Below, in pieces: positions 7,645 to 16,410 of a DNA stretch of 64,000 nucleotides. The translations under genes and the position numbers were made by a program. Every line of letters begins with the position of its first letter. Positions within the stretch are counted from its first letter, which is position 1. The stretch is taken from positions 62,001 through 126,000 of the forward strand of contig NZ_PGFV01000001.1 of the NCBI RefSeq assembly GCF_021023135.1, written 5' to 3'. The notes under the pieces are model-generated. The model searched no databases, was not told where the DNA came from, and worked only from the letters and a program-made list of their open reading frames with translations. Origin of the DNA: Brevibacterium sp. CCUG 69071 (GTDB taxonomy: Bacteria; Actinomycetota; Actinomycetes; Actinomycetales; Brevibacteriaceae).

Positions 7645-9138
7645 ATGGCTGACTCAGACACCGGCCGACAGGCACTTTCCACCATCATCGACAACAACCT
7701 CGGCGTCTTCACCGACGGTCGAGCGACCACCGGGCAGGGCCCGGCACTCGACCTAATCGCCCCGGCGAACGGCGAGCTCATCGGCACGATCAACGAAGCC
7801 TCCGAAGACCAGCTCGACGCCGCGGTCGCCTCCGCCCGCCGGACCTTCCGGGAAGCATCCTGGGCCGAGGACGGAGATCAGCGGGTGCAGGTGCTCCGCC
7901 GCCTCGCCGACCTCGTCATCGACAATGCCGAACAGATCGCCTACCTCGACGGAATCGAGGCCGGCAAGGTGTTCGCCGGCAGCGTGGCCGAAGACGTCGA
8001 GGACGTCGCCGCCAACCTGCGCTACTGTGCCGATCTCATCTCCCGCGATGACGGCCGGCACCTGCAGGGTCCGGACGGCTGGGGCTGGGTGCGTTCGGTG
8101 CCCATCGGCATCGTCGGTGCCATCCTGCCCTGGAACTACCCGATCGCGATGCTCGGCTGGAAGGTCGCACCGGCGCTGGCGGCCGGAAACGCGATGATCA
8201 TCAAACCCTCCGAGGATTCCACGCTCAGTGCCCTCCACTTCGCCGGACTGGCCAAGGAGGCCGGAGTCCCGGACGGACTCTTCCACGTGCTCATCGGCAC
8301 CGGGGCGAACATCGGGGCCCTCATGGGACTGCACCCGGACATCGACGTGCTCACCTTCACCGGATCCGGGCCCGTGGGACGCTCCTTCCTCGAGTCCTCC
8401 GCAAGGTCGAACCTCAAGAAGGTCTCCCTCGAACTCGGCGGACGTGCGGCCTATATCGTCGATGCTGAGTTCGCCTCCGACTTCGACGCCATCGCCGCCG
8501 ACATCGCTGGAGCCGCCTTCGGCACGAGCGGACAGAACTGTACCGCCGCCTCCCGGGTGATTGTCGTGGGTGACGATGACGCCCGGTTCGACGAGTTCCG
8601 GACCGCTCTGATCTCCGCCGCCGAGGCGGTCACCGTCGGCGACCCCTTCGCCGACGGCACCGACATCGGCCCGGTCATCAACGTCAAGGCCCGCGACAGG
8701 ATCACCGCCTGGGTCGACGAAGCCGTGGGCAAGGGCGCGCGGATCCTCAACACCCGCGCCGAGGTGCCCACCGCGGGCACCTGGTATCCGCCGACGGTCA
8801 TCGAGGGCGTGCCCGATGACAGCGAACTCGGTCGCGGCGAGATCTTCGGACCGCTCACCCAGCTGCTGCGCCGGTCGACTCGCGCCGAGGCGGTGGCCGC
8901 GATCAACGACGAACCCTTCGGACTGGCCTCGAGCGTGTGGTGCGAGGATCTGGGGACCGCGAAATGGTGGGCCGATCGCATCCGCGTCGGCACCCTCGCG
9001 ATCAACGGCTACAGCGAAGGCACCGCGGCGACCCCGTTCGGCGGACATCGCCAATCCGGATTCTGGGGACGGGACAACGGCCCCGAGGCGCTCGACACCT
9101 ACCAGGAGACGATGACGGTGTGGATCGCCCCGAACTGA
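7645..9138 (+). CDS. NAD(P)-dependent aldehyde dehydrogenase
   Basis: The 497-residue product has all ALDH landmarks: PWNYP (162-166), the general base in LELGG (E263), the catalytic cysteine in GQNCT (C299), and EIFGP in the C-terminal half. It oxidises an aldehyde or semialdehyde to the acid in the cytosol. The start ATG lies one base past the stop of the upstream lyase gene, so the two are co-translated. The LysR gene 175 nt downstream may be its regulator. The substrate is not evident; candidates are 2-ketoglutarate semialdehyde or an amino-aldehyde. Confidence 0.9.
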   Translation: MADSDTGRQALSTIIDNNLGVFTDGRATTGQGPALDLIAPANGELIGTINEASEDQLDAAVASARRTFREASWAEDGDQRVQVLRRLADLVIDNAEQIAYLDGIEAGKVFAGSVAEDVEDVAANLRYCADLISRDDGRHLQGPDGWGWVRSVPIGIVGAILPWNYPIAMLGWKVAPALAAGNAMIIKPSEDSTLSALHFAGLAKEAGVPDGLFHVLIGTGANIGALMGLHPDIDVLTFTGSGPVGRSFLESSARSNLKKVSLELGGRAAYIVDAEFASDFDAIAADIAGAAFGTSGQNCTAASRVIVVGDDDARFDEFRTALISAAEAVTVGDPFADGTDIGPVINVKARDRITAWVDEAVGKGARILNTRAEVPTAGTWYPPTVIEGVPDDSELGRGEIFGPLTQLLRRSTRAEAVAAINDEPFGLASSVWCEDLGTAKWWADRIRVGTLAINGYSEGTAATPFGGHRQSGFWGRDNGPEALDTYQETMTVWIAPN

Positions 9139-9312
9139 GCCGGATCCCGCCCGGACCGACCCCGCCGGCGACTGACTGAACCGGAACCCGTCCGAACCGG
9201 GACCGCCCGGAGCGGGCCCGCCGTCGATCGACTGAACCGGTCACCGCGGGACCTGGCAGCCGCCTCGGCGGGGTAGAGTCGAAGACCGAACCCGAGACGA
9301 GGAGGAGCCGAC

Positions 9313-10200
9313 ATGGGAGTCGACGCGGAAGACGTGCGGTACTTCCACGTCCTCGCCCAGGCCGGCACCCTCGTCCGGGCCGGGGAGGAACTCGGGGTCG
9401 ATCACACAACGGTGAGCCGGCGCGTCCAACGACTCGAACACGCCCTGGACCAGCGACTATTCACCCGCACCCGCAGCGGGTGGGCGATCAATTCCAATGG
9501 GGAGAGGCTGCTGCCTGCGGCTCGGATGGTGGCGCTGGGCAGCGACGCTTTCTCCACCGGGGATCCGACCCGGCTGGGACCCGAGGAATGGACGATCCTC
9601 AGCCCCGACGGGTTCGCCGCCAGCGTGCTCACTCCGGCGAGCGCCCAGCTGTTGGCCACCCAGGCCGTCGCCCTCCACATCCTCTCGGCACCTTCCCTGG
9701 CCTCCCGCGAGGGCAATGCCTTCGACGTCGCCATCGTGCGCTCGCAGCCGTCCTCGTCGACGGTGCGGGCACGCCGGCTCGCCGACTACGAGATCGGGGT
9801 CTTCGCGCACAGAGACTATCTGCACAGACATCGGCCGATCACCGAGCCGGCAGACCTCGACGGACATGTGCTCGCCTGGTACGCCGATGATCCCATCGCC
9901 GGAGTCCCCGAATTCGAGGCGCTGCGCCCGCAGCTGCCCACTGAGATCCGACTGCAGTCGAACAACCTCAACGTCCATGAGCAGGCGGCCCTGTCCGGAG
10001 TGGGCCTGGCGATCATGCCGACCTACACAGCGGCCCGCCACGAATCGCTCGTGCGCGTGCTGCCCGAGGCCATCGGCTTCCGCGGCCACTACTGGGCGGT
10101 CGTGCCCACTACCCAGCTGCGCGAGCGGACCACGCAGCGCGTGCTCGACTTCCTCACCGCCGCAGTCGCAGCCGCCGGTCTCGAACGAACGGAACTATGA
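9313..10200 (+). CDS. LysR-family transcriptional regulator
   Basis: The 295-residue protein has an N-terminal winged helix (residues 5-65: VRYFHVLAQAGTLVRAGEEL, then DHTTVSRRVQRLE) and a LysR-type effector domain. ATG 9313 follows GAGGAGGAG. It lies downstream of the lyase/dehydrogenase pair on the same strand. A DNA-binding role is sure; control of that pair is inferred from proximity. The next small gene begins 7 nt after its stop, so the two are likely co-transcribed. Confidence 0.88.
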   Translation: MGVDAEDVRYFHVLAQAGTLVRAGEELGVDHTTVSRRVQRLEHALDQRLFTRTRSGWAINSNGERLLPAARMVALGSDAFSTGDPTRLGPEEWTILSPDGFAASVLTPASAQLLATQAVALHILSAPSLASREGNAFDVAIVRSQPSSSTVRARRLADYEIGVFAHRDYLHRHRPITEPADLDGHVLAWYADDPIAGVPEFEALRPQLPTEIRLQSNNLNVHEQAALSGVGLAIMPTYTAARHESLVRVLPEAIGFRGHYWAVVPTTQLRERTTQRVLDFLTAAVAAAGLERTEL

Positions 10201-10207
10201 TGGCCCC

Positions 10208-10555
10208 ATGACTGAGACCGCGGACATCGAGACCGAGATCCGGCGTCTGCGTGTGCGCATCATCGGACTGACCACCGTCCAGCTCGCCGAGGCGGGGGAG
10301 AATTCCCCCGTCGCTGACTCAGGTGAGCGGCTGAGCAGAAGAGCGACCATCGCCGAGGCGCTCGCCGAGTTCTCCGCGATCGGCTCCGAGGGCCGGCCGG
10401 TTCCCGAGCTGAACGACGAGAGTCTGCCGGACCAGGTCGTCGTCCTCCTTAGCCACGGTATGCGCACTGCTTCCGAGCTGACCGAGCCCGATCGTGAGGA
10501 GATGCTCGCCGCACTCCTCGACGCCGCCGTGCGTCTGCGCCGGGCACTGGCCTGA
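10208..10555 (+). CDS. Small hypothetical protein
   Basis: I do not recognise the family. The 115-residue product is acidic and helical. The N-terminus (MTETADIETEIRRLRVRIIG) and the Arg/Ala-rich C-terminal helix (LLDAAVRLRRALA) suggest a helical bundle. No membrane segment, signal peptide or Cys/His cluster is seen. It starts 7 nt after the LysR stop and ends 8 nt before the molybdoenzyme gene, so it belongs to the same transcription unit. Confidence 0.6.
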   Translation: MTETADIETEIRRLRVRIIGLTTVQLAEAGENSPVADSGERLSRRATIAEALAEFSAIGSEGRPVPELNDESLPDQVVVLLSHGMRTASELTEPDREEMLAALLDAAVRLRRALA

Positions 10556-10563
10556 GGCCCGCG

Positions 10564-12147
10564 ATGAGCGCACACCGACTGCCGATCTTCATCCTCGCAG
10601 GCGCCGTCGCCACCCTCATCTACTTCGGCGCGGCCGAGTTCATCGCCGCTGCCGTGGCGGTCACTTCGGCGCCGCTGCTCATCCTCGGTCGGGCCGTCAT
10701 CCCGCTGACCCCGACAGCTCTGATCAAGGTCGCGATCGCGCTGTTCGGCACCCACGACAAGTTGGCCCTCGTCATCACCATTGCCGTGGTGGGCACGATC
10801 CTCGGCGGCCTCATCGGGTGGATCGGTCTGCGCCGGCGCGGGCTCTCACTCGTCCTACTCATCGGCTTAGGGATCCTGCCGCTGGTGCTCACCCTGGGCA
10901 CGGGCGGAGGGGTCATCGACATGCTCCCGACGCTCGGGGGAGTGGTGCTGGGAACTGCGGGCTTCCTCGGGCTCATCCGCCTCGGCGACCGGGGGACGGC
11001 GGTCTCGGAAGGGACGTCGGTTTCGGAGGGGGAGCAGGTGGAGGAGCCTTCGGCCCCGGACGGGGCGCCGGACCGGCGGACCTTCTTCGGTGTGGCCGGC
11101 GGGCTCGGTGCCCTCGGCATCGCCGCGATCGCCGCCGGACAGTCGACGGCGGTCCTGGCCAGGAGTGCGGCAGGCACGGTGACGAAGCTGCTGCTGCCAC
11201 GGCCGGCCACCTCGGCACCGGAGATTCCTGCCGGTGCCGATCTCGACATCGACGGACTCGCCCCCATCGTCACCGCCAGGGATGACTTCTACCGCATCGA
11301 CACCGCACTCATCCCGCCGGCCGTGTCCGCGCAGACATGGTCGCTGCGCATCCACGGGATGGTCGAGGAAGAGGTCACGATCACCATGGATGAGCTGCTG
11401 GCCCTGCCTCTCGAAGAGCACTACCTGACCCTCACCTGCGTCTCGAACGAGGTCGGCGGAGACCTGGTCGGCAACGCGAAGTGGCTGGGCTATCCGGTGC
11501 GCGAGCTGCTGGCCCGGGCCCGACCGCAGGCCGGAGCCGATATGGTCCTCTCGACCTCCGATGACGGGTTCACCGCTTCGACCCCGCTCGAGGCGCTCAC
11601 CGATGACCGGGATGCGCTGCTTGCGGTGGGGATGAACGGTGATCCGCTGCCGCGCGAGCACGGATTCCCCGCCCGCCTCGTCGTCCCCGGACTCTACGGA
11701 TTCGTCTCGGCGACCAAATGGGTGACCGAGCTCGAGGTCACCCGGTTCGCCGACAAGCAGGCCTACTGGACGACAAGAGGCTGGTCTACGCACGGGCCGA
11801 TCCTCGTCGCCTCCCGTGTGGATGTGCCGCGCGCCGGTGCCCGCGTCGAATCGCGCGACGGCGGCGGCATCGTCACCGCGGGCATGGCCTGGGCACAGCA
11901 CACCGGGATCGCCGAGGTGCAGGTGCGCTTCGATTCCGGTGACTGGCACACCGCCGAACTGAGCGAGGAGCTCACCGTCGACACCTGGCGGCAGTGGCGA
12001 TTCGTCGCCGACGATCTCGACAAGGGCACCCACACGGTGACCGTGCGCGCTACGGATGCCGACGGCAATGTGCAGATCTCGCAGCACCGTCCGCCGATCC
12101 CCGGCAGCGCCACAGGCCTGCACGACCGTCAGTTCACGGTGGTGTGA
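10564..12147 (+). CDS. Membrane-anchored molybdopterin-dependent oxidoreductase (sulfite oxidase / YedY superfamily)
   Basis: The 527-residue product has about four N-terminal membrane helices (residues 5-140), a cytosolic-looking acidic linker, then RRTFFGVAGGLGALG, which resembles a twin-arginine-like hydrophobic anchor (around residue 175). An oxidoreductase molybdopterin-binding domain follows (about 225-390), whose LTCVSNEVGG holds the molybdenum-ligating cysteine. A C-terminal Mo-co dimerisation domain ends the protein. It should act on the outer face of the membrane. The substrate is unknown; methionine sulfoxide or sulfite are possibilities in the family. No haem partner gene is adjacent. 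Confidence 0.85.
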   Translation: MSAHRLPIFILAGAVATLIYFGAAEFIAAAVAVTSAPLLILGRAVIPLTPTALIKVAIALFGTHDKLALVITIAVVGTILGGLIGWIGLRRRGLSLVLLIGLGILPLVLTLGTGGGVIDMLPTLGGVVLGTAGFLGLIRLGDRGTAVSEGTSVSEGEQVEEPSAPDGAPDRRTFFGVAGGLGALGIAAIAAGQSTAVLARSAAGTVTKLLLPRPATSAPEIPAGADLDIDGLAPIVTARDDFYRIDTALIPPAVSAQTWSLRIHGMVEEEVTITMDELLALPLEEHYLTLTCVSNEVGGDLVGNAKWLGYPVRELLARARPQAGADMVLSTSDDGFTASTPLEALTDDRDALLAVGMNGDPLPREHGFPARLVVPGLYGFVSATKWVTELEVTRFADKQAYWTTRGWSTHGPILVASRVDVPRAGARVESRDGGGIVTAGMAWAQHTGIAEVQVRFDSGDWHTAELSEELTVDTWRQWRFVADDLDKGTHTVTVRATDADGNVQISQHRPPIPGSATGLHDRQFTVV

Positions 12148-12185
12148 GCGCGAGAAGTCTGTGAACCGCCAGGTGGGTGCTGTCC

Positions 12186-12611
12186 TCAGCCCCAGTTCTT
12201 CGCATCTGAGATGCAGAAGGGGTGCCCGGCGGGATCGAGGAGCACGACCCAGGTCTCACCCGGCTGTGGTTCGGCCCGAGCGGCACCGAGTTCCACACAG
12301 CGAGCGGCCGCGGCTTCGACGTCATCGGCGGCGAGGTCGAGGTGGAACTGCTTGTGCCCGTCGTCGGGCCAGTTCGGCTTCTTGAAATCGGGAATCGTGC
12401 CGATGCCCAGCGCGTGGCTGGGTCCGGCGAGCATCGCATAGTTCTCGTCGGAATGGACCAGCGGCCACCCCAGAACCTCGGCATAGAAGCGTCCGAGCTC
12501 TGCCGCATCGGGAGCATCGAGGGTGACCATGGCCAGTTTCGCGACCGGCGCCGACTCGGAAGCGGGAGCGACGGGGGCGTCTTTCATCTCTGTGTCAGTC
12601 ATGTCTGCCAT
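12186..12611 (-). CDS. VOC-superfamily (glyoxalase/bleomycin-resistance fold) protein
   Basis: The product is a single VOC domain of 138-141 residues: VAKLAMVTLDAPDAAELGRF, a central QFHLDLAADDV strand, and ETWVVLLDPAGHPFCI near the end. Members bind small molecules or act as metal-dependent lyases or dioxygenases; the role here is unknown. Starts at 12611 (MADMTD) and 12602 (MTDTEM) are both possible and neither has a clear Shine-Dalgarno sequence. It is divergent from the AraC-type gene with a gap of about 10 nt, so the two share one control region. Confidence 0.8.
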   Translation of the reverse strand: MADMTDTEMKDAPVAPASESAPVAKLAMVTLDAPDAAELGRFYAEVLGWPLVHSDENYAMLAGPSHALGIGTIPDFKKPNWPDDGHKQFHLDLAADDVEAAAARCVELGAARAEPQPGETWVVLLDPAGHPFCISDAKNWG

Positions 12612-12620
12612 TCTGGTCCC

Positions 12621-13508
12621 ATGGACGATGTCGTCGATAGGAAAAACCCGCCACTCGTGACCCGCGCCCCCGATCACTTCTACGGTCGCGTGCTCAGACC
12701 GGGGGAACTGCTCGACCACGCCCGCTATTCGACGGTGCGGGTGGTCCCTGAGACGCTGCGGCCCTTCGTCAAACGCTTCTGGGCGGTCGACTGGGACCTG
12801 GAGCCCGGCGAGAAGTATCAGACGGCCACGGTCTCCGAACCGACGATCAACCTCACCTTCGAATACGGCGACATCCGCCGAGCGTCGACGACCGGCCCCG
12901 GAGCCTGGATCACCGGACCCATCACCCTGCACCGCTTCGACGTGGGAATCTATGGTCGCGGCGGGGTGTTCGGCGTGAACTTCCACCTCGGCGCGACCCT
13001 CGCGTTCTCGGACCAAGCTCCGTCCGATCTCCGAGAGAAGACCGCGTCCGGCAGCACATGGTTCCCGCAGATCGAGGATGACCTCGACCTCGCCGAGGTG
13101 CTCGTCGGTCCCAGCCCACCCGACGTGTCCCATCTCGCCGAGGCGGTCGAAGCGTGGCTGCTCTCGCGCCGTCCGCAGGTCACCGACAGTTACGCCCGCT
13201 TCCGCCGAGTCCTCGAGGTGCTCGAGGACCCCGCGGTGATCAGTCTCGGCGAGCTCTCGAGTCGGGTCGAGATGAGCGAGCGCTCACTGCAGCGGATGTT
13301 CGACCGTTACTGCGGAGTGGGGGTGAAGAAGCTGCTCACCCGGGCCCGCGTGATCGACGCCGTCTCCGCCCTCGACCGCGGGTGGGACGGCACGTTCGCG
13401 GAGCTGGGAGCCGGCCTCGGCTGGTTCGATCAGTCGCACTTCAACTCCGATTTCCTCCGCATCACCGGGTACCGGCCGGGGGAGTATGTGCAGCAGATCA
13501 GGCGGTAG
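12621..13508 (+). CDS. AraC-family transcriptional regulator
   Basis: The 295-residue product has an N-terminal sensor region (about 1-190, with VRVVPETLRPFVKRFWAVDW) of the kind found in AraC proteins with a cupin-like effector domain. A C-terminal double helix-turn-helix follows (about 200-295, with LSSRVEMSERSLQRMF and the AraC signature GLGWFDQSHFNSDFLRITGY). ATG 12621 has no Shine-Dalgarno sequence; CATTCT ends 7 nt upstream and could be a weak -10, suggesting a leaderless message. It likely controls the divergent VOC gene. Confidence 0.85.
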   Translation: MDDVVDRKNPPLVTRAPDHFYGRVLRPGELLDHARYSTVRVVPETLRPFVKRFWAVDWDLEPGEKYQTATVSEPTINLTFEYGDIRRASTTGPGAWITGPITLHRFDVGIYGRGGVFGVNFHLGATLAFSDQAPSDLREKTASGSTWFPQIEDDLDLAEVLVGPSPPDVSHLAEAVEAWLLSRRPQVTDSYARFRRVLEVLEDPAVISLGELSSRVEMSERSLQRMFDRYCGVGVKKLLTRARVIDAVSALDRGWDGTFAELGAGLGWFDQSHFNSDFLRITGYRPGEYVQQIRR

Positions 13509-13514
13509 CCGGAC

Positions 13515-13586
13515 GCCAGGTGTGCGGCGGCCCGGTACGTGGCGGCTCGGCCCGGTGCGCGACGGCCAGGTGTGTGGCGGCCCGGT
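13515..13586. repeat. Pair of 22 bp direct repeats
   Basis: A 22 bp unit (GCCAGGTGTG, then YGGCGGCCCGGT) occurs at 13515-13536 and 13565-13586 with one mismatch, 50 bp apart. It fills the gap between the convergent AraC and isoaspartyl-dipeptidase genes. No classical terminator is visible there. Confidence 0.6.
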
Positions 13587-13596
13587 CGCGGCCCGC

Positions 13597-14748
13597 TCAG
13601 TCGAACGTGCCCGTGACCAGTAGCTGTCCGTCCCTGATGGTCTGTCGGCCCAGGGCAAAGGCATGCCGGATCGAATGGTCGGCATCGAGGAGCAGCAGAT
13701 CGGCGTCATGACCGGGCGCGATCCGACCCTTGTGGGAGAGTCTGAGGGCATCGGCGGTATTGGCGGTGACGAGGGCGAGCGCCTGGGACACGTCCAGCTC
13801 GAGGGAGTCGGTGCAGGCCCAGACCTGTTCGAACAGAGTCGACTGGTTCGCCACCGCCAATTCGACGAGCCGCCCCCGGTCATCGAACTTCGGCAGGCTG
13901 CCGTTGGCGTCGGAGGACAGCGTCAGCTGGTTCAGGTCGCCGCCGAGTTCGCGGTACCTTTTCACCGATTCCACGGTCGAGGCTCCGGCCGTCATGTCGA
14001 CGAACGCCCCTTTTGCCGCCAGGTCCACGGCGTCGGCGAGGAGCTCATCGTCTCGGGTGATGTGGGTGGCATAGACGGCCGGAGGCGCGATCGGATACTC
14101 ATCGAGCAGTCGGTGCAGCGGGGCGAGCCGACTCGCATGCGATCCGACGTGGAAGTGGGTGACTCCGGCCTTGCCGCTGAGCAGCCCGCCGACATGACAT
14201 TGGCTGACGATGTCGGCCAGCGCCTCGATCGTCGGTTGGAAGGAGCGGCGTTCGGAGACCGCGATCTCCCCGGCGCCGATGACCTTGTCGATGAGCACGA
14301 TGTCATCGACGACCGAACCGGTGATCGTCCGTGCCGGAAGCTGGTAGCTGCCGGTGTAGACGAAGGTGGTGATCCCCTCCTCTTCGAGGCCGCGGGCCTT
14401 GGCGATGAGGTTCCCGTGGGAGCGGGTGACGGAGTCGGTGCCGAGGCAGCCGACCACGGTGGTCACTCCGGCACCGATGATGTCGGTGATGGTGATCTCG
14501 GGAGTCCGCGACGCATATCCGCCTTCACCACCGCCGCCGGTGATGTGGACATGCGGATCGATGAGACCGGGGGCGGCGGTGAGTCCCGAGGCGTCGATGA
14601 TCTGAGTTCCCGGCACCTTCTCGAGCGCCTCCACGGCTTCTGCGGTGAGCTCGCCGAGGTGGGAGATCCGATGGCCCTCGACGAGGATGTCCTGCCGTCC
14701 CATCCGTTCGGGAGCATAGGTCTCCGCCCCGCGGATCACCGTGACCAT
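13597..14748 (-). CDS. iadA: Isoaspartyl dipeptidase (beta-aspartyl-peptidase, amidohydrolase family)
   Basis: Cleaves isoaspartyl (beta-linked) dipeptides that arise from damaged Asp/Asn residues. The 383-residue product matches E. coli IadA length. It has the amidohydrolase HVH metal motif in LIDPHVHITGGGGEGG, further metal histidines in THFHVGSH and ATHITRDDE, and the late aspartate in LTLSSDANGS. The final blocks NTADALRLSHKGRIAPGHDAD and LLLLDAD close the composite beta-domain. It is the last gene of a probable operon behind a dipeptide-type ABC importer, with a 31-nt gap to the ATPase gene, which suggests it hydrolyses what the importer brings in. Confidence 0.88.
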   Translation of the reverse strand: MVTVIRGAETYAPERMGRQDILVEGHRISHLGELTAEAVEALEKVPGTQIIDASGLTAAPGLIDPHVHITGGGGEGGYASRTPEITITDIIGAGVTTVVGCLGTDSVTRSHGNLIAKARGLEEEGITTFVYTGSYQLPARTITGSVVDDIVLIDKVIGAGEIAVSERRSFQPTIEALADIVSQCHVGGLLSGKAGVTHFHVGSHASRLAPLHRLLDEYPIAPPAVYATHITRDDELLADAVDLAAKGAFVDMTAGASTVESVKRYRELGGDLNQLTLSSDANGSLPKFDDRGRLVELAVANQSTLFEQVWACTDSLELDVSQALALVTANTADALRLSHKGRIAPGHDADLLLLDADHSIRHAFALGRQTIRDGQLLVTGTFD

Positions 14749-14779
14749 CGGACCTCCTCGTTGCGTTCGCGGCTGAGCC

Positions 14780-15622
14780 TCAGCCGGGGATGATTCCCTT
14801 GCCGTCGACGCGGGGGATTGCCGCGAGCAGTTTTTGTGTGTACTTGTGTTGCGGATCGTTCCAGATCTGCTCGGTCGACCCTACCTCGACGATGCGTCCG
14901 GCCTCCATCACGGCCACCCTGTCGGCGATGTCGCGGACGACTGAGAGGTCGTGGCTGATGAAGATCATCGAGGCCCCGGAGTCGATGGCCAGATCCCGCA
15001 TCATCCGAGCGATCCTCGCCTGCAGGAACGCATCGAGGGAGGCAATCGGCTCATCCCCGACGAGCGCCTTCGGCCCGGCGGCCAGCGCCCTTGCGATCGC
15101 GATCCGCTGGCGTTGGCCGCCGGAGAAGGAATGGGAGTATCGCTGGGCGGAGTCGAGCGGCAGATCGACCGCCTCGAGCAGGGATTCGACGGTCCACGTT
15201 CCACCCGGGTCGAGTGCGAGGGCATCGCTGAGCTGGTCGCGGATGCGCCGGCGCGGGTTGAGTGAGGCGTACGGGTTCTGGAACACCATCTGGATGCCGA
15301 GGAGGTGCTTCGGGCGTCTGCCCAAGCCCAACGGCTTCACCGGGTGCGCATCGAAGGTGATGGCACCGCCCGCGGGCTTCTCAAGTCCGCAGATGAGTTT
15401 GGCCAGCGTGGACTTCCCGCAGCCCGATTCCCCGACGAGACCGAGCACTTCGGAACGACCGAGGTGGAGGGAGACGCCGTCGACGGCGCGAAAGCGTCCG
15501 CCGCCGCCGAGCTTGTATTCGCAGGAGACATCGTCCAACTCGAGCAGGTGGTGTGTCTGCGCCGGAGGGCTGTCATGGTTCGGGTTCCGGTCCAGGGTTC
15601 CCGGCTCCGATGTGCTCGTCAT
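14780..15622 (-). CDS. Peptide-type ABC transporter ATP-binding protein (DppF/NikE-like)
   Basis: Cytosolic ATPase of 280 residues with Walker A GESGCGKST, the ABC signature FSGGQRQRIAIARAL, and a Walker B region at LVGDEPIASLDAF, followed by an SHDLSVV switch histidine. In DEPIASLD, Ile and Ala replace the usual DEPxSALD wording. It lacks the longer C-terminal oligopeptide extension of OppF, so in length it resembles NikE. Its start overlaps the stop of the partner ATPase as ATGA. Confidence 0.9.
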   Translation of the reverse strand: MTSTSEPGTLDRNPNHDSPPAQTHHLLELDDVSCEYKLGGGGRFRAVDGVSLHLGRSEVLGLVGESGCGKSTLAKLICGLEKPAGGAITFDAHPVKPLGLGRRPKHLLGIQMVFQNPYASLNPRRRIRDQLSDALALDPGGTWTVESLLEAVDLPLDSAQRYSHSFSGGQRQRIAIARALAAGPKALVGDEPIASLDAFLQARIARMMRDLAIDSGASMIFISHDLSVVRDIADRVAVMEAGRIVEVGSTEQIWNDPQHKYTQKLLAAIPRVDGKGIIPG

Positions 15623-16410
15623 TGTGAGACCTCCGCTCCGGGCAGGGATTCGATGAGGGAGCGGGTGTACTCGTGCTGCGGGGCGGTGATGACCGCCTCC
15701 CGGTCTCCGGCTTCGACGACGACTCCCTCCTTCATCACGACGATCGTGTCCGCGACCGAGGACAGGACGCCGAAGTCGTGGGTGACGAGCAGGACCGCGA
15801 GTTCGAGGTCGTCGCAGAGTTCACGCAGCAGCCGCAGAATCCCCGCCTGCACGGTGACATCCAAGGCGGTGGTGGGCTCGTCGGCGATGAGCACCTTCGG
15901 ATCGCAGATGATCGCCGAGGCGAACGCGATCCTCTGCAGCTGCCCGCCCGAAAACTGGTGCGGGTACTTGCCCACAGCCTCGGTGGGGTGGGGCACCTTC
16001 GTGCGTTCGAGGATGTGCACGGCCCGTTCGCGGGCTTCCCTCTTCGAGACCTTCTGATGGTGTCTGAGGTGGTCGGTGATCTGGTCGCCGACGGTGAGCA
16101 TGGGATGGAATGCCGAGGCGGGATCCTGGAAGACCATTGACAGCTGCACTCCGCGCAGTCGGTTGTGCGCCTTGGCCGGCATGTTGACGAGTTCGACGCC
16201 GTCGAAGTCGATGCTTCCGCTCAGCTGGGCACCGGCAGGGGAGAGGCCCATGACGGCCAGTCCGGTCTGGGTCTTGCCTGATCCGGAGGCTCCGGCGACA
16301 CCGGTGATACGGCCGGCCTCGAGGTCGAAGGAGACGTCCTTGAGGATGTGCTTGGTGGTCTTGCCCGTGGTCACGGACAGGTTGAGGTCTCTGATGCTGA
16401 TGACGCTCAT
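15619..16410 (-). CDS. Peptide-type ABC transporter ATP-binding protein (DppD/NikD-like)
   Basis: ATPase of 263 residues with Walker A GASGSGKTQTG, signature FSGGQLQRIAFASAI, Walker B VLIADEPTTALD and VTHDFGV. It is about 60 residues shorter than typical DppD because the C-terminal oligo_HPY extension is missing, as in NikD-type subunits. Both ends overlap neighbours by 4 nt (ATGA), so the four transporter genes downstream of the binding-protein gene are translationally coupled. It forms the ATPase dimer with the adjacent DppF-like protein. Confidence 0.9.
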   Translation of the reverse strand: MSVISIRDLNLSVTTGKTTKHILKDVSFDLEAGRITGVAGASGSGKTQTGLAVMGLSPAGAQLSGSIDFDGVELVNMPAKAHNRLRGVQLSMVFQDPASAFHPMLTVGDQITDHLRHHQKVSKREARERAVHILERTKVPHPTEAVGKYPHQFSGGQLQRIAFASAIICDPKVLIADEPTTALDVTVQAGILRLLRELCDDLELAVLLVTHDFGVLSSVADTIVVMKEGVVVEAGDREAVITAPQHEYTRSLIESLPGAEVSQ

